Made by a program: the position numbers and the translations under genes. From positions 1 through 48,805 of the forward strand of contig CANFEY010000035.1 in NCBI GenBank assembly GCA_947446025.1: a stretch of 48,805 nucleotides of DNA, read 5' to 3'. Shown here in pieces: positions 1-7,181 of this stretch. This DNA comes from Bryobacterales bacterium (GTDB lineage Bacteria > Acidobacteriota > Terriglobia > Bryobacterales > Bryobacteraceae). Position 1 is the first letter of the stretch; every line of letters begins with the position of its first letter. Under the pieces are notes generated by a model. That model ran no database searches and had not been told where the DNA came from. It was given only the letters and a program-made list of their open reading frames with translations.

Positions 1-2
1 GC

Positions 3-134
3 CTCTACCAAATCCTACAGGTTGTCAGCGTCACCATTTTCGAGCGGACGCCCATTCTACAGGCCCTTCAGCTACAACATACCGGAGAAAAATCAGACCC
101 ATTTTTCAACCAGCTGAATCTGTTCGACTTATAG
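3..134 (+). pseudogene. 3' end of an IS4-like transposase (partial, enters from the window edge)
   Basis: The frame open from base 3 to the TAG at 132-134 encodes 43 residues that read like the C-terminal tail of IS4-group DDE transposases: a VVSVTIFERTPILQAL-type segment followed by the terminal NQLNLFDL. Only the tail is in the window; the catalytic DDE domain would lie upstream. Whether the upstream part is intact cannot be seen, so the call is a fragment, not a dead element. Its stop codon lies about 30 bases before the point where a neighbouring conserved gene has lost its start, which suggests that the element's right end falls around 135-150. No inverted repeat was confirmed. Confidence 0.7.
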
Positions 135-192
135 CCGGACACTACTGTTACTGAGAGTATCGATCCCGGCCGAAACCGGCAATGCCGCCGTC

Positions 193-456
193 ATGGCCGG
201 CACGTTAGGTTCCACCATCGCGAGCATCCTCGCCGACCTGAAACCGGAAGCCGCGTACTTTTACGCCGACGACAACGGCAACCGCGCCGGCTGCATCGTG
301 TTTGACATGAAAGACGCCTCGCAAGTTCCGTCCGTCGCGGAACCCTGGTTCCTGGCATTCGAAGCCGGCATTTCCATTCAACCGGTCATGGATGTCAAGG
401 ATCTGGCCAAGGCTGGCACATCCATCGGCAAAGCAGCAAAAAAGTACGGCAAATAA
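193..456 (+). CDS. Small conserved protein, 5' end removed by the adjacent IS
   Basis: From the ATG at 193 this is an 87-residue protein. The same frame is open upstream to a TGA at 115-117, and the codons at 151-192 (LRVSIPAETGNAAV) look like genuine family sequence, in line with the small soil-bacterial proteins often loosely labelled pantothenate synthetase or DUF3303-like. The native start codon and first few residues are therefore missing, replaced by sequence next to the IS4 tail. ATG 193 is the only ordinary start left; CTG codons at 145 and 151 are possible weak starts. The body (AEPWFLAFEAGISIQPVMDV, then an Ala/Lys-rich end) is intact. No enzymatic role can be assigned. It may be a non-functional remnant. 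Confidence 0.6.
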   Translation: MAGTLGSTIASILADLKPEAAYFYADDNGNRAGCIVFDMKDASQVPSVAEPWFLAFEAGISIQPVMDVKDLAKAGTSIGKAAKKYGK

Positions 457-470
457 CTCCCCCCTATCTA

Positions 471-506
471 GCCCCAGGCGCGAGCCTGGGGCTTACCCTG
501 GGGCTT
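471..506. terminator. GCCCCAGGC hairpin repeat, likely bidirectional terminator
   Basis: Perfect 9-bp arms (471-479 and 484-492) around a 4-base loop, followed by a second partial copy of the right arm at 496-506. The same hairpin recurs at 2241-2262, so this is a small interspersed intergenic element that probably acts as a terminator after the truncated gene. Confidence 0.6.
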
Positions 507-559
507 ACATCGCAGCCTCCCAAATGCTAAGATAACCGGCGATACCCACTGGAGGACTT

Positions 560-2221
560 ATGACAACACGCCTGCTCCTGCTCGTAGCTCTGACCGCCCC
601 GCTCTTCGCCCAAGGAGGCCGCGGCGGCGCGCCCAATCGCGAAGCGCCCGTCAAGCCCGTGCCGTTTGAACGCATCCTGAACGCAAAGCAGGAGCCCCAG
701 AACTGGCTGACCTACTCCGGCAATCTGAACAGCCAGCGCCACAGCGGACTCACGCAGATCACGCCCGCCAACGCGAGTGACCTCGTCCTGAAGTGGGTCT
801 TCCAATCCCGCTCGCTCGACAAGCACGAAGTCACGCCGCTAGTAGTCGACGGCGTCATGTACACCGTGCAGAGTCCGAACGACGTGATCGCGCTCGATGC
901 CGTCACCGGCAAGCAGATCTGGCAGTACTTGCACAAACCCGCCGAAGGCACGCGCAATCCCTGCTGCGGGAACCTGACGCGCGGACTCGCCATCCTGGGC
1001 GACAAGCTCTTCCTCGCCGCGCTCGACTCCAAGATGATCGCCATCGACGCGAAGACCGGCAAGGAGCTGTGGAACGTGCAGATCGCCGACTACAAACAGC
1101 AGTACGCCATGACCGTCGCGCCCATCGTGATCAAGGATAAAGTGATCTCCGGCGTCGCCGGCGGCGAACACGGCGTGCGCGGCTTCATCGCCGCCTATGA
1201 CGTCAACACCGGCAAGGAAGCCTGGCGCTTCAACACCGTCCCCGGTCCCGGCGAAGCGGGCTACGAAACCTGGATGGGCAAAGACGGCAAGCCCAACGAT
1301 TCCTACCTGCACGGCGGAGCGCCCATCTGGATCACCGGCTCCTACGACGCCGCCACCAACCTGACCCTCTGGACCACCGGCAACGCCGGCCCCGATTACA
1401 ACGGCGACAACCGCCTGGGCGACAATCTCTACAGCTCCTCTGTAGTCGCGCTCGATGCCGACACCGGCAAACTGAAGTGGCACTACCAGTTCTCCCCGCA
1501 CGACGAATTCGATTGGGACGCCACGCAAATCCCGATCCTGGCCGACGTCACCATCAAGGGAACGCCGCGCAAGACGATGATGCTCGCCAACCGCAACGGC
1601 GTCTTCTACGTGCTGGACCGCACCAACGGCCAGTTCATCTCCGGCACCTCGTTCACCAAGACCAACTGGTACACTGGCTTCGATGAAAAAGGCCGCCCCA
1701 TGCGCGCCCCTGGCATCGTGCCCACCAACGAAGGCACGCTGGTCTACCCCGGCAACCAGGGCGGTACCAACTGGTACAACTCCTCCTTCAGCCCCGTGAC
1801 CAACTTGTTCTACATCCCTTCATGGGAAAACAGTTCCAGTGTGTACAAGAAGGGTGAGGAGCCGCCCGAGTTCCACGACGGCCAGAGCTTCACAGGCACC
1901 GGTCCCGGCCGCGCCACCACTACCGATGACGTGTTCAGCTCCATCATCGCCATGGACCCGACGACGAACCAACGCCGCTGGACCTTCCGCATGTCCGCCC
2001 CCTCCACCGAAGGCGGCGTGCTGACCACCGCGTCCAACGTCCTCTTCGCAGGCGGCCGCGACGGCCAGTTCGTAGCGCTCAATGCGGTCGACGGTAGGCT
2101 CCTCTGGGAAACCAACCTCGGACCCTCGGTCTCCGCAGGTCCCATGAGCTTCAGCGTCAACGGCAAGCAGTACGTCAGCATCCAGTGCGGTACAGGGTTG
2201 TACACCTTCGCTCTGAAGTAA
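560..2221 (+). CDS. Exported PQQ-type quinoprotein, alcohol dehydrogenase-like beta-propeller
   Basis: A 553-residue protein with a signal peptide (residues 1-18, ending FAQ) and repeated W-motif propeller blades (AIDAKTGKELW, AYDVNTGKEAWRF, ALDADTGKLKWHY). Family hallmarks of PQQ-dependent alcohol dehydrogenases are present: adjacent cysteines at residues 135-136 (NPCCGN), which form the unusual vicinal disulfide over PQQ, and HDEFDWD at 314-320, matching the HDxWDxD segment near the catalytic Asp. There is no haem-binding CxxCH, so electrons would have to pass to a separate cytochrome. The likely role is periplasmic oxidation of an alcohol or aldehyde; the substrate cannot be read from sequence. 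GGAGG lies 7-8 bases before the ATG. It stands alone between two hairpins. Confidence 0.88.
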   Translation: MTTRLLLLVALTAPLFAQGGRGGAPNREAPVKPVPFERILNAKQEPQNWLTYSGNLNSQRHSGLTQITPANASDLVLKWVFQSRSLDKHEVTPLVVDGVMYTVQSPNDVIALDAVTGKQIWQYLHKPAEGTRNPCCGNLTRGLAILGDKLFLAALDSKMIAIDAKTGKELWNVQIADYKQQYAMTVAPIVIKDKVISGVAGGEHGVRGFIAAYDVNTGKEAWRFNTVPGPGEAGYETWMGKDGKPNDSYLHGGAPIWITGSYDAATNLTLWTTGNAGPDYNGDNRLGDNLYSSSVVALDADTGKLKWHYQFSPHDEFDWDATQIPILADVTIKGTPRKTMMLANRNGVFYVLDRTNGQFISGTSFTKTNWYTGFDEKGRPMRAPGIVPTNEGTLVYPGNQGGTNWYNSSFSPVTNLFYIPSWENSSSVYKKGEEPPEFHDGQSFTGTGPGRATTTDDVFSSIIAMDPTTNQRRWTFRMSAPSTEGGVLTTASNVLFAGGRDGQFVALNAVDGRLLWETNLGPSVSAGPMSFSVNGKQYVSIQCGTGLYTFALK

Positions 2222-2240
2222 CCCGCTTGCATCTCCCCGA

Positions 2241-2270
2241 GCCCCAGGCGCAAGCCTGGGGCTTTAATAT
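2241..2270 (+). terminator. Intrinsic terminator of the quinoprotein gene
   Basis: Arms 2241-2249 and 2254-2262 (GCCCCAGGC / GCCTGGGGC) followed by a T/A-rich run, 20 bases after the quinoprotein stop. It is a near-copy of the hairpin at 471-492. Confidence 0.75.
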
Positions 2271-2289
2271 TCTGCCTTAGGATCCCCGC

Positions 2290-2892
2290 ATGCGAATCTT
2301 TCCTTTGTTGACCAGCCTAGTTTCCGCCGCCCTCCTGCTGCCAGCCCAGAATGCCGGAGCAGGCCAAGCCAAAGCCGCCCCCGCCCCGCCCATGACCCTG
2401 ACCATCCCCGGCTTCCCCGACGGCGGCCAAATCCCCGTCAAGTTCAGTCAGGCCGCTCCCGGAGTAGCCACCGGCGAAGGCACCTCGCCAGCCATGAGCT
2501 GGGCCAACGTGCCCGCCGGCACGCAGAGCCTGTTCCTCAACATGCATGACATGGATCTGGCTCGTAACAAAACCACCGACGATCAAGCCCACTGGGTGCT
2601 GTGGAACATCCCGCCCACCTCCACCGGCCTGCCCGAAGGCGTGGCCAAGGGTTCGCCCATGCCCGACGGAAGTTTTCAGATCAGCGCCACCGGCCCCATG
2701 TACCGCGGCCCCGGCGCGCCCGCCAACGGCCCCTTCCATCACTACGTGTTCGAGATCTACGCGCTCGATATCAAGCTGGACGTGAAGCCCACCGCCGACG
2801 CCTTCGAAACGCGCACCGCCGTGATGCAGGCCATCCAAGGCCACATCCTCGCCAAGGCCGTCTACGGCGGCCTCTTCCGCCGTCCGCAGTAA
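2290..2892 (+). CDS. YbhB/YbcL-type PEBP (Raf kinase inhibitor-like) protein, exported
   Basis: A 200-residue protein with a signal peptide (about residues 1-24). The phosphatidylethanolamine-binding protein fold is recognisable from the TSPAMSWANVP segment (65-75), the ligand-site DDQAHWVLWNIPP (97-109) and the GPFHHYVFEIYALD segment (147-160), the usual order for bacterial YbhB/YbcL members. Length after signal cleavage is typical. The bacterial family's biochemical role is poorly defined (anion/ligand binding, sometimes hydrolase inhibition). The next gene, a glutathione peroxidase, begins 16 bases downstream in the same direction, so the two are probably co-transcribed. Confidence 0.9.
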   Translation: MRIFPLLTSLVSAALLLPAQNAGAGQAKAAPAPPMTLTIPGFPDGGQIPVKFSQAAPGVATGEGTSPAMSWANVPAGTQSLFLNMHDMDLARNKTTDDQAHWVLWNIPPTSTGLPEGVAKGSPMPDGSFQISATGPMYRGPGAPANGPFHHYVFEIYALDIKLDVKPTADAFETRTAVMQAIQGHILAKAVYGGLFRRPQ

Positions 2893-2908
2893 GTAGTAGA
2901 ATCGGGAC

Positions 2909-3451
2909 ATGAAGCCTCTACTTGGAGTTGCCCTGATGGCCACCGCCGCTTTCGCCGCGTCCAGCGTGCATGAGTTCACCTTGAAAGCGCTCAACGGCTC
3001 GCCCACCGCGCTGGCCGGATTCGAGGGCAAGGTGATGCTGATCGTCAACGTCGCCAGCCAGTGCGGCTACACCTACCAATACGAAGGCCTGCAAGCTCTT
3101 TACATGAAGTACAAAGACCGCGGCCTGGTCGTCGCCGGATTCCCCGCCAACAACTTCGGCGGCCAGGAGCCGGGCAGTGACGTGGAGATCGGCGCGTTCT
3201 GCAAATCGAAGTATGGCGTCACGTTCCCCATGTTCAGCAAAATCTCCGTCGCCGGAAAAGATCAGGCACCCTTGTACCAGTTCCTGACCAGCCCCGCCGC
3301 GAATCCCAAAACGGCCGGTACCATCCCGTGGAACTTCACCAAGTATCTGGTGGACCGCAACGGCAAAGTGCTGGCCCGCTTCGATGCGCCGATGGAGCCG
3401 GAATCCGCCGAAGTCACGCGCGCGATTGAAGCCGCACTCGCGGCGAAGTAG
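2909..3451 (+). CDS. Glutathione peroxidase family thiol peroxidase, exported
   Basis: A 180-residue protein with a signal peptide (to about residue 17). It has the peroxidatic motif NVASQCGYT with Cys52 in the selenocysteine position, the GPx block FPANNFGGQEPG (78-89) and the WNFTKYLVDRNG block (141-152) carrying the Trp and Asn of the tetrad. The usual FPCNQF cysteine is Ala, but Cys98 (GAFCKSKYG) sits where thioredoxin-dependent GPx enzymes carry the resolving Cys. It would therefore be expected to reduce hydroperoxides via a Cys52-Cys98 disulfide and a thioredoxin-like donor rather than glutathione. An exported location is less common for this family and rests on the signal-peptide reading. 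Confidence 0.9.
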   Translation: MKPLLGVALMATAAFAASSVHEFTLKALNGSPTALAGFEGKVMLIVNVASQCGYTYQYEGLQALYMKYKDRGLVVAGFPANNFGGQEPGSDVEIGAFCKSKYGVTFPMFSKISVAGKDQAPLYQFLTSPAANPKTAGTIPWNFTKYLVDRNGKVLARFDAPMEPESAEVTRAIEAALAAK

Positions 3452-3456
3452 CGATT

Positions 3457-4302
3457 GTGCGGCTTCAAGAAGCATTCCTCGCGGGCGTCTTTATCGCTGT
3501 CCTCTCCGCCTCTCTCCTCCCAGGCCAGCAGGAAGACTGGCAGACGAAGGCAGGGGGCAAAAGGGCGTTTGAAGTCGCGTCCGTAAGGCCGGATACAGGA
3601 CCGTTCCGGCCGCCCCTGTTCGCCTTGGATGCCGGGGACGCGTTCGCCCAAACGAACGGGCGATTTTCCGGGGATTTTGCGCTGCCCACGTACATCAGCT
3701 TCGCTTATAAGTTGTCGCTGACGACGGAGCAACGGGAGACGATGCTGGCTCGGCTGCCAAAGTGGGTGACGGAGGATCGCTTCGACATTCAAGCTAAAGC
3801 TCCCAATGAGAGAGCTACAAAAGATCAGATGCGGCTGATGATGCAGGCATTGCTGGCCGAGCGATTCAAGTTGGCCGCGCATTTCGAAACGCACGAGGTT
3901 CCGGTGTTCACCCTTGAATTGGACAAGCCCGGGACGCTTGGGCCGAAGTTGCGGCCTCACGCTGAAGGTCAGCCCTGCGATGCGCCGCCACCACCTGGGG
4001 TATTCCCAGGCAGGTGCAACTTGATGGCCTCGGATTTCAAAACGTTGGGCTCACGAGACACCACGCTTTCGCTGATGGCAGACGCTCTTGCTACGGCGGG
4101 GCGCTTGGGGCGTCCGGTGATTGATCGAACGGGCCTGAGCGGTCGATTCGATTTCACCTTTGAGTGGTCGCCGGACACGGATACGCAAGCGCCGTCGTTT
4201 CCGACAGCATTGCGCGAGCAACTTGGATTGAAACTAACGTCAGCAAAAGCTCCTATACAACTCCTGGTCGTCGACCAGGTGGAGCGCCCTGGCGAAAATT
4301 AG
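3457..4302 (+). CDS. TIGR03435 family protein (Acidobacteria-expanded), exported
   Basis: A 281-residue protein starting at GTG, five bases after the GPx stop. After a signal peptide comes FEVASVRP, the opening motif of TIGR03435, then the central DRFDIQAKAP / ALLAERFKLAAH segment and the C-terminal signature GRPVIDRTGLSGRFDF...LREQLGLKL...LLVVDQVERP. The family is massively duplicated in Solibacter-like genomes; no biochemical function is known. The close spacing to the peroxidase suggests read-through from it. Its last four bases overlap the end of a convergent paralogue. Confidence 0.88.
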   Translation: MRLQEAFLAGVFIAVLSASLLPGQQEDWQTKAGGKRAFEVASVRPDTGPFRPPLFALDAGDAFAQTNGRFSGDFALPTYISFAYKLSLTTEQRETMLARLPKWVTEDRFDIQAKAPNERATKDQMRLMMQALLAERFKLAAHFETHEVPVFTLELDKPGTLGPKLRPHAEGQPCDAPPPPGVFPGRCNLMASDFKTLGSRDTTLSLMADALATAGRLGRPVIDRTGLSGRFDFTFEWSPDTDTQAPSFPTALREQLGLKLTSAKAPIQLLVVDQVERPGEN

Positions 4303-5105
4303 TTCGCCGTCGGCGTCTTCTCGCCGCGATCAACCACCAACACCTCGATAGGACCGCGCTTCGATTCCAGGCGCAGGCCGAGTTGGTCCTGCACCGCGGA
4401 CTGGAGGCTGGGTGTCTCCAGAACGTCGGGGGCGGCAGGGGCTTGTGCGCCGATGCTGGCCGCGGGCCCCTGGGTGAGATATTCGAGGACGTAGTCGTAG
4501 TCTCCCGTGAGGCCGGTTTTGTCGATGACGGGGCGACCGAACTCGGCGGAGAGCAGCGTCACTAAGTTCAACATCGTCTGTTTGCGGGCAAAGACCTCAC
4601 GCCGCCCGGGAGTCAGGCTGGCCATGACTCCTCCCGGGGGCGGCGCGGACAAGCTGGTCTGCATGGCAGCGGGTTTTCCCTCAACGTAGGGCTTTAGCCC
4701 GGAGCCGAGTGTGCCATTCTTGCGAAGCGAGATTTCGAATAGCGGCATGTCGCGTGTTTCACGGTGCACGACGAGGTGGAAGCGATCTGCGAGCAGGTTC
4801 TGGAGCATAATGGCAAGTTGCTCCTTGGTGGCGCCAGGGGCGAGAGATGCGGCGACGTCGTAACGCTCGGAGTCGATCCATGCGAGTCCAGTAATGCGGC
4901 CGATGGAAAGATCGTAGGCTGCCATCAGCAGATTTTTCATGCTCATTGAGCGGTAGCTGACATGCGTGGGGTCCGCCGAGCCCGGACCGCCTCGTGGCAC
5001 GTAGACGTAGGCGGCGGCGGGTTTGATGGAGGCGGCCTCGAATTCCAGACGCGGAGTCTGCGCGAGGGCTGCGGCGGCGAGAGCGACGAGGATCGTGGTT
5101 CGCAT
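4299..5105 (-). CDS. TIGR03435 family protein, second copy, exported
   Basis: A 268-residue paralogue of the preceding gene, on the opposite strand. The signal peptide ends near residue 16, followed by LEFEAASIKP, a DSERYDVAASL segment, NLLADRFHLVVH, and the closing signature GRPVIDKTGLTGDYDY...VQDQLGLRL...VLVVDRGEK. The ends of the two genes share TTAG (4299-4302), so the stop codons overlap in a tail-to-tail arrangement. The copies are clearly diverged, so this is an old duplication or two independent family members. Function unknown. Confidence 0.88.
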   Translation of the reverse strand: MRTTILVALAAAALAQTPRLEFEAASIKPAAAYVYVPRGGPGSADPTHVSYRSMSMKNLLMAAYDLSIGRITGLAWIDSERYDVAASLAPGATKEQLAIMLQNLLADRFHLVVHRETRDMPLFEISLRKNGTLGSGLKPYVEGKPAAMQTSLSAPPPGGVMASLTPGRREVFARKQTMLNLVTLLSAEFGRPVIDKTGLTGDYDYVLEYLTQGPAASIGAQAPAAPDVLETPSLQSAVQDQLGLRLESKRGPIEVLVVDRGEKTPTAN

Positions 5106-5143
5106 GCTGCTTGGACGAGGCGGCCCGGGAAACGGTAGCTTAC

Positions 5144-6031
5144 TTACTTTGCCACCAGGTGTTTTAGGCTCGTATTGTTTTCCGCGCAGACGAATTCGAT
5201 CAACTCCTCGTTGGGCAACAGGCGTTGGGTGGCGGTGACGGTCCAGGGGCGCGTGTAGAACTTTGGATCGTTCACCGTAATCTCCACTTCCAGCGTGCCG
5301 TAGTTGGGGCGGCGGATGCGCTCGGTCACGCGAGCCTGATTACTGAGTGGGCTACCTTGTTCGTCCGCCCAGCTGTCCTCCAGAAAGCCGGTGGATTCGA
5401 CTACCATCGTGTCGCCATCCCACTTGGCGGTAGAATAGCCGAACCACCAGGGCAGCACGTCGGCGGCGTTGGGGAGCGGGCGGCCGTCGGTGAACAGTTG
5501 GCGCAGACCGTCGTTGGCCTCGGCGATCATCAGCGTCACGCCCGACGTTTGGATGAGCTTACGAGGCTGCGGGTGCAGCCACAGCTGAATTGGATTGAGC
5601 GGCAAGCAATGTGCGTCAGGATGGTCGGCGGAGTTGCGGGCCAGACGTGCCCTGCGCAGTGCAAGCCCCGCTTCAGTGTAAGGAAGCAGGCCATCGGGGA
5701 AGTTCTGGCCCATGTTGAGGAATCCGCCGGGGGGGATGCCTCCGGCGATCGGGGGTGGACCACCCTTGCCTTTGCCCTTTGCCCCACCGGGAGCGCCATC
5801 GGGAGGCGGACCTTTGTCTCCCTTGCCCTTTTCGCCTTTGCCCTTGTCCTTACCCTTCGCGCCGCCTCCGCCGCTGGACCACAGGCCGGAAAAGTCGGGC
5901 TTGCCGTCTGCCGCTTTGGGAGCGGGACCGGCAGGGTCCGCGTTGCTTCCAGGGAATTCGGGCCACTGGCCCAGCAACGCCAGGGAACACACCAGCGCGA
6001 GCAACACTGCGGAAAAGTTGGCTAGCTTCAT
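5144..6031 (-). CDS. Exported 'CLP-WEGDT-CxEN' family protein (copy 1 of 5), Lys/Gly-rich linker
   Basis: Start set at ATG 6031 (MKLANF, then a signal peptide ending near LLGQ), because codons upstream derive from the terminator hairpin at 6041-6064. This gives 295 residues. After PDFSGLW comes a low-complexity Lys/Gly/Pro tract (about residues 57-100), then the conserved body: DAHCLPLNPIQ, a PRKLIQT segment, RQLFTDGRPLP, WDGDTMVVESTGF, VTERIRRPNYGTLEVE, DPKFYTRPWTV, and the C-terminal EFVCAENN. I recognise the family from acidobacterial genomes as conserved and exported, but know of no assigned function. The body suggests a small beta-rich domain. Confidence 0.8.
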   Translation of the reverse strand: MKLANFSAVLLALVCSLALLGQWPEFPGSNADPAGPAPKAADGKPDFSGLWSSGGGGAKGKDKGKGEKGKGDKGPPPDGAPGGAKGKGKGGPPPIAGGIPPGGFLNMGQNFPDGLLPYTEAGLALRRARLARNSADHPDAHCLPLNPIQLWLHPQPRKLIQTSGVTLMIAEANDGLRQLFTDGRPLPNAADVLPWWFGYSTAKWDGDTMVVESTGFLEDSWADEQGSPLSNQARVTERIRRPNYGTLEVEITVNDPKFYTRPWTVTATQRLLPNEELIEFVCAENNTSLKHLVAK

Positions 6032-6032
6032 A

Positions 6033-6064
6033 AATAGAAATGGGGCAGGCCGAAGCCTGCCCCA
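6033..6064 (-). terminator. Strong intrinsic terminator between two exported-protein genes
   Basis: Perfect 10-bp arms 6041-6050 and 6055-6064. On the minus strand the loop is TTCG and the stem is followed by a T-rich run (6032-6040). It lies 17 bases past the stop at 6082, so it separates the two leftward paralogues into different transcripts or attenuates the second. Confidence 0.85.
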
Positions 6065-6081
6065 ATTGTACATCGGTTACT

Positions 6082-7020
6082 TTACGGAATCTTGTCCGGA
6101 TCAATGCCGCGTTTGCGGAGGTCGTCCAGCAAGTGCTTGGTGTCCGATTCGTTCTCCTGGCAGATGTATTCCAGCATCTTGCCGGCCGGTTGGTAGCCGG
6201 TGGTGATCCGGACCGTCCAGGGCTGCGTGTAGAACTCCGGATCTTCGATGATCGCGATGTGCTCCAGCGTCAGCGTGTCGAGCCGCGTGAAGCGTTCCAC
6301 AACGTGGAGCTGTTCGCCGTGCGGGTGGCCGGCGAAGTCGAGCCACGTACGGACGTTGAAGCCGACGGTGTCGATCACCAGCGTGTCGCCTTCATACCAG
6401 CCGATGGAGTCGCCCAGGTAGGTGGGGTTGATGCTGGCCAGCGGCGGGTGGTTCAGCCAGCCGCGCGGGCCGATCGGGATCTGACGCCACACGTGCGCGC
6501 CGCCTTCGAAGATAAACGTCACCCAGTTGGGCTCCTGGATCATCTTCATCGGGTAGGGGGTGTACATCATGCGCGGCACGCCAGGGGGCAGGCAGAAGCC
6601 TTCCGGGTCGGTGGCGGAATCGGTCTTGCGGCGGGCCGTGAAAGCTTCCTTGCCCTTGGCATTGAACGGAGCGCAGCTCGGGGTGGTACCGCCCGCGCCG
6701 TTGGCGAACTGTTCGCACGTCTCCAGTCCGCCAGCCGTGATGCTGTTGGACATGTTGGTGATGTAGGGGACGCTCCACATGCCGGGTCCACCGAAGTCCG
6801 GTTGGTTGACGGCTACCGTGCCGATGCGCGGGGTGGGACCGGCCTGCGGGCCGCCCTTACCTTTGCCTTTGCCTTTGGGGGCCGCCTTGGCATCGCCCTT
6901 GGCCGCCTTGGCGTCGCCGCCGGCGTTTGCCAACTGGGCCGATACCGGCATCAACGTCACTGCCAGCATGGCGAACGCCGCCGCGCCCAACAATGCGTAT
7001 CCTAGAAATCTGTTTCTCAC
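6082..7020 (-). CDS. Exported 'CLP-WEGDT-CxEN' family protein (copy 2 of 5)
   Basis: A 312-residue protein beginning at GTG 7020, with GAGGAGG 10 bases upstream. Signal peptide (to about residue 30), then an Ala/Lys/Gly low-complexity tract with KGKGKGKGG around residues 50-58. The body contains DPEGFCLPPGVPR, PYPMKMIQEP, FIFEGGAHVWRQIP, YEGDTLVIDTVGF, HPHGEQLHVVERF, DPEFYTQPWTV and YICQENE. The CLPPGVPR form makes this copy closer to copy 5 (31845) than to copies 3 and 4. No function is known. It has its own promoter upstream and its own terminator downstream. Confidence 0.8.
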   Translation of the reverse strand: MRNRFLGYALLGAAAFAMLAVTLMPVSAQLANAGGDAKAAKGDAKAAPKGKGKGKGGPQAGPTPRIGTVAVNQPDFGGPGMWSVPYITNMSNSITAGGLETCEQFANGAGGTTPSCAPFNAKGKEAFTARRKTDSATDPEGFCLPPGVPRMMYTPYPMKMIQEPNWVTFIFEGGAHVWRQIPIGPRGWLNHPPLASINPTYLGDSIGWYEGDTLVIDTVGFNVRTWLDFAGHPHGEQLHVVERFTRLDTLTLEHIAIIEDPEFYTQPWTVRITTGYQPAGKMLEYICQENESDTKHLLDDLRKRGIDPDKIP

Positions 7021-7064
7021 TGGTAAAAAGCCTCCTCTTGAAGCCTAAAAAAGAATCTCAACGG

Positions 7065-7094
7065 AGTGTAACAGCTTCATTTTCAATGTGTCAA
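7065..7094 (-). promoter_or_regulatory. Sigma-70-like promoter of the copy 2 gene
   Basis: Reading leftward, TTGACA at 7094-7089 and TACACT at 7070-7065 are separated by 18 bp, about 45 bases before the GTG start. The -35 is perfect; the -10 matches 4 of 6. Confidence 0.6.
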
Positions 7095-7131
7095 CCGCCG
7101 TCCGGCACGTGGCGTCGCGTAGACGCAACAA

Positions 7132-7155
7132 GGGCTGGAGCTTACGCTCCAGCCC
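7132..7155 (-). terminator. Hairpin downstream of the PEP-CTERM gene
   Basis: Perfect 10-bp arms GGGCTGGAGC (7132-7141) and its complement (7146-7155) with a 4-base loop, 27 bases past the PEP-CTERM stop. There is no clear T-run, so termination is likely but unproven. Confidence 0.55.
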
Positions 7156-7181
7156 TCATTCGGAGGCAGTTTGGGAGTTGT

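Noticed and set aside
6040-7005. Rightward 321-codon frame over the exported-family gene copy 2
   Set aside because: Antisense to a gene with motifs shared by four paralogues; its own sequence shows no conserved blocks.
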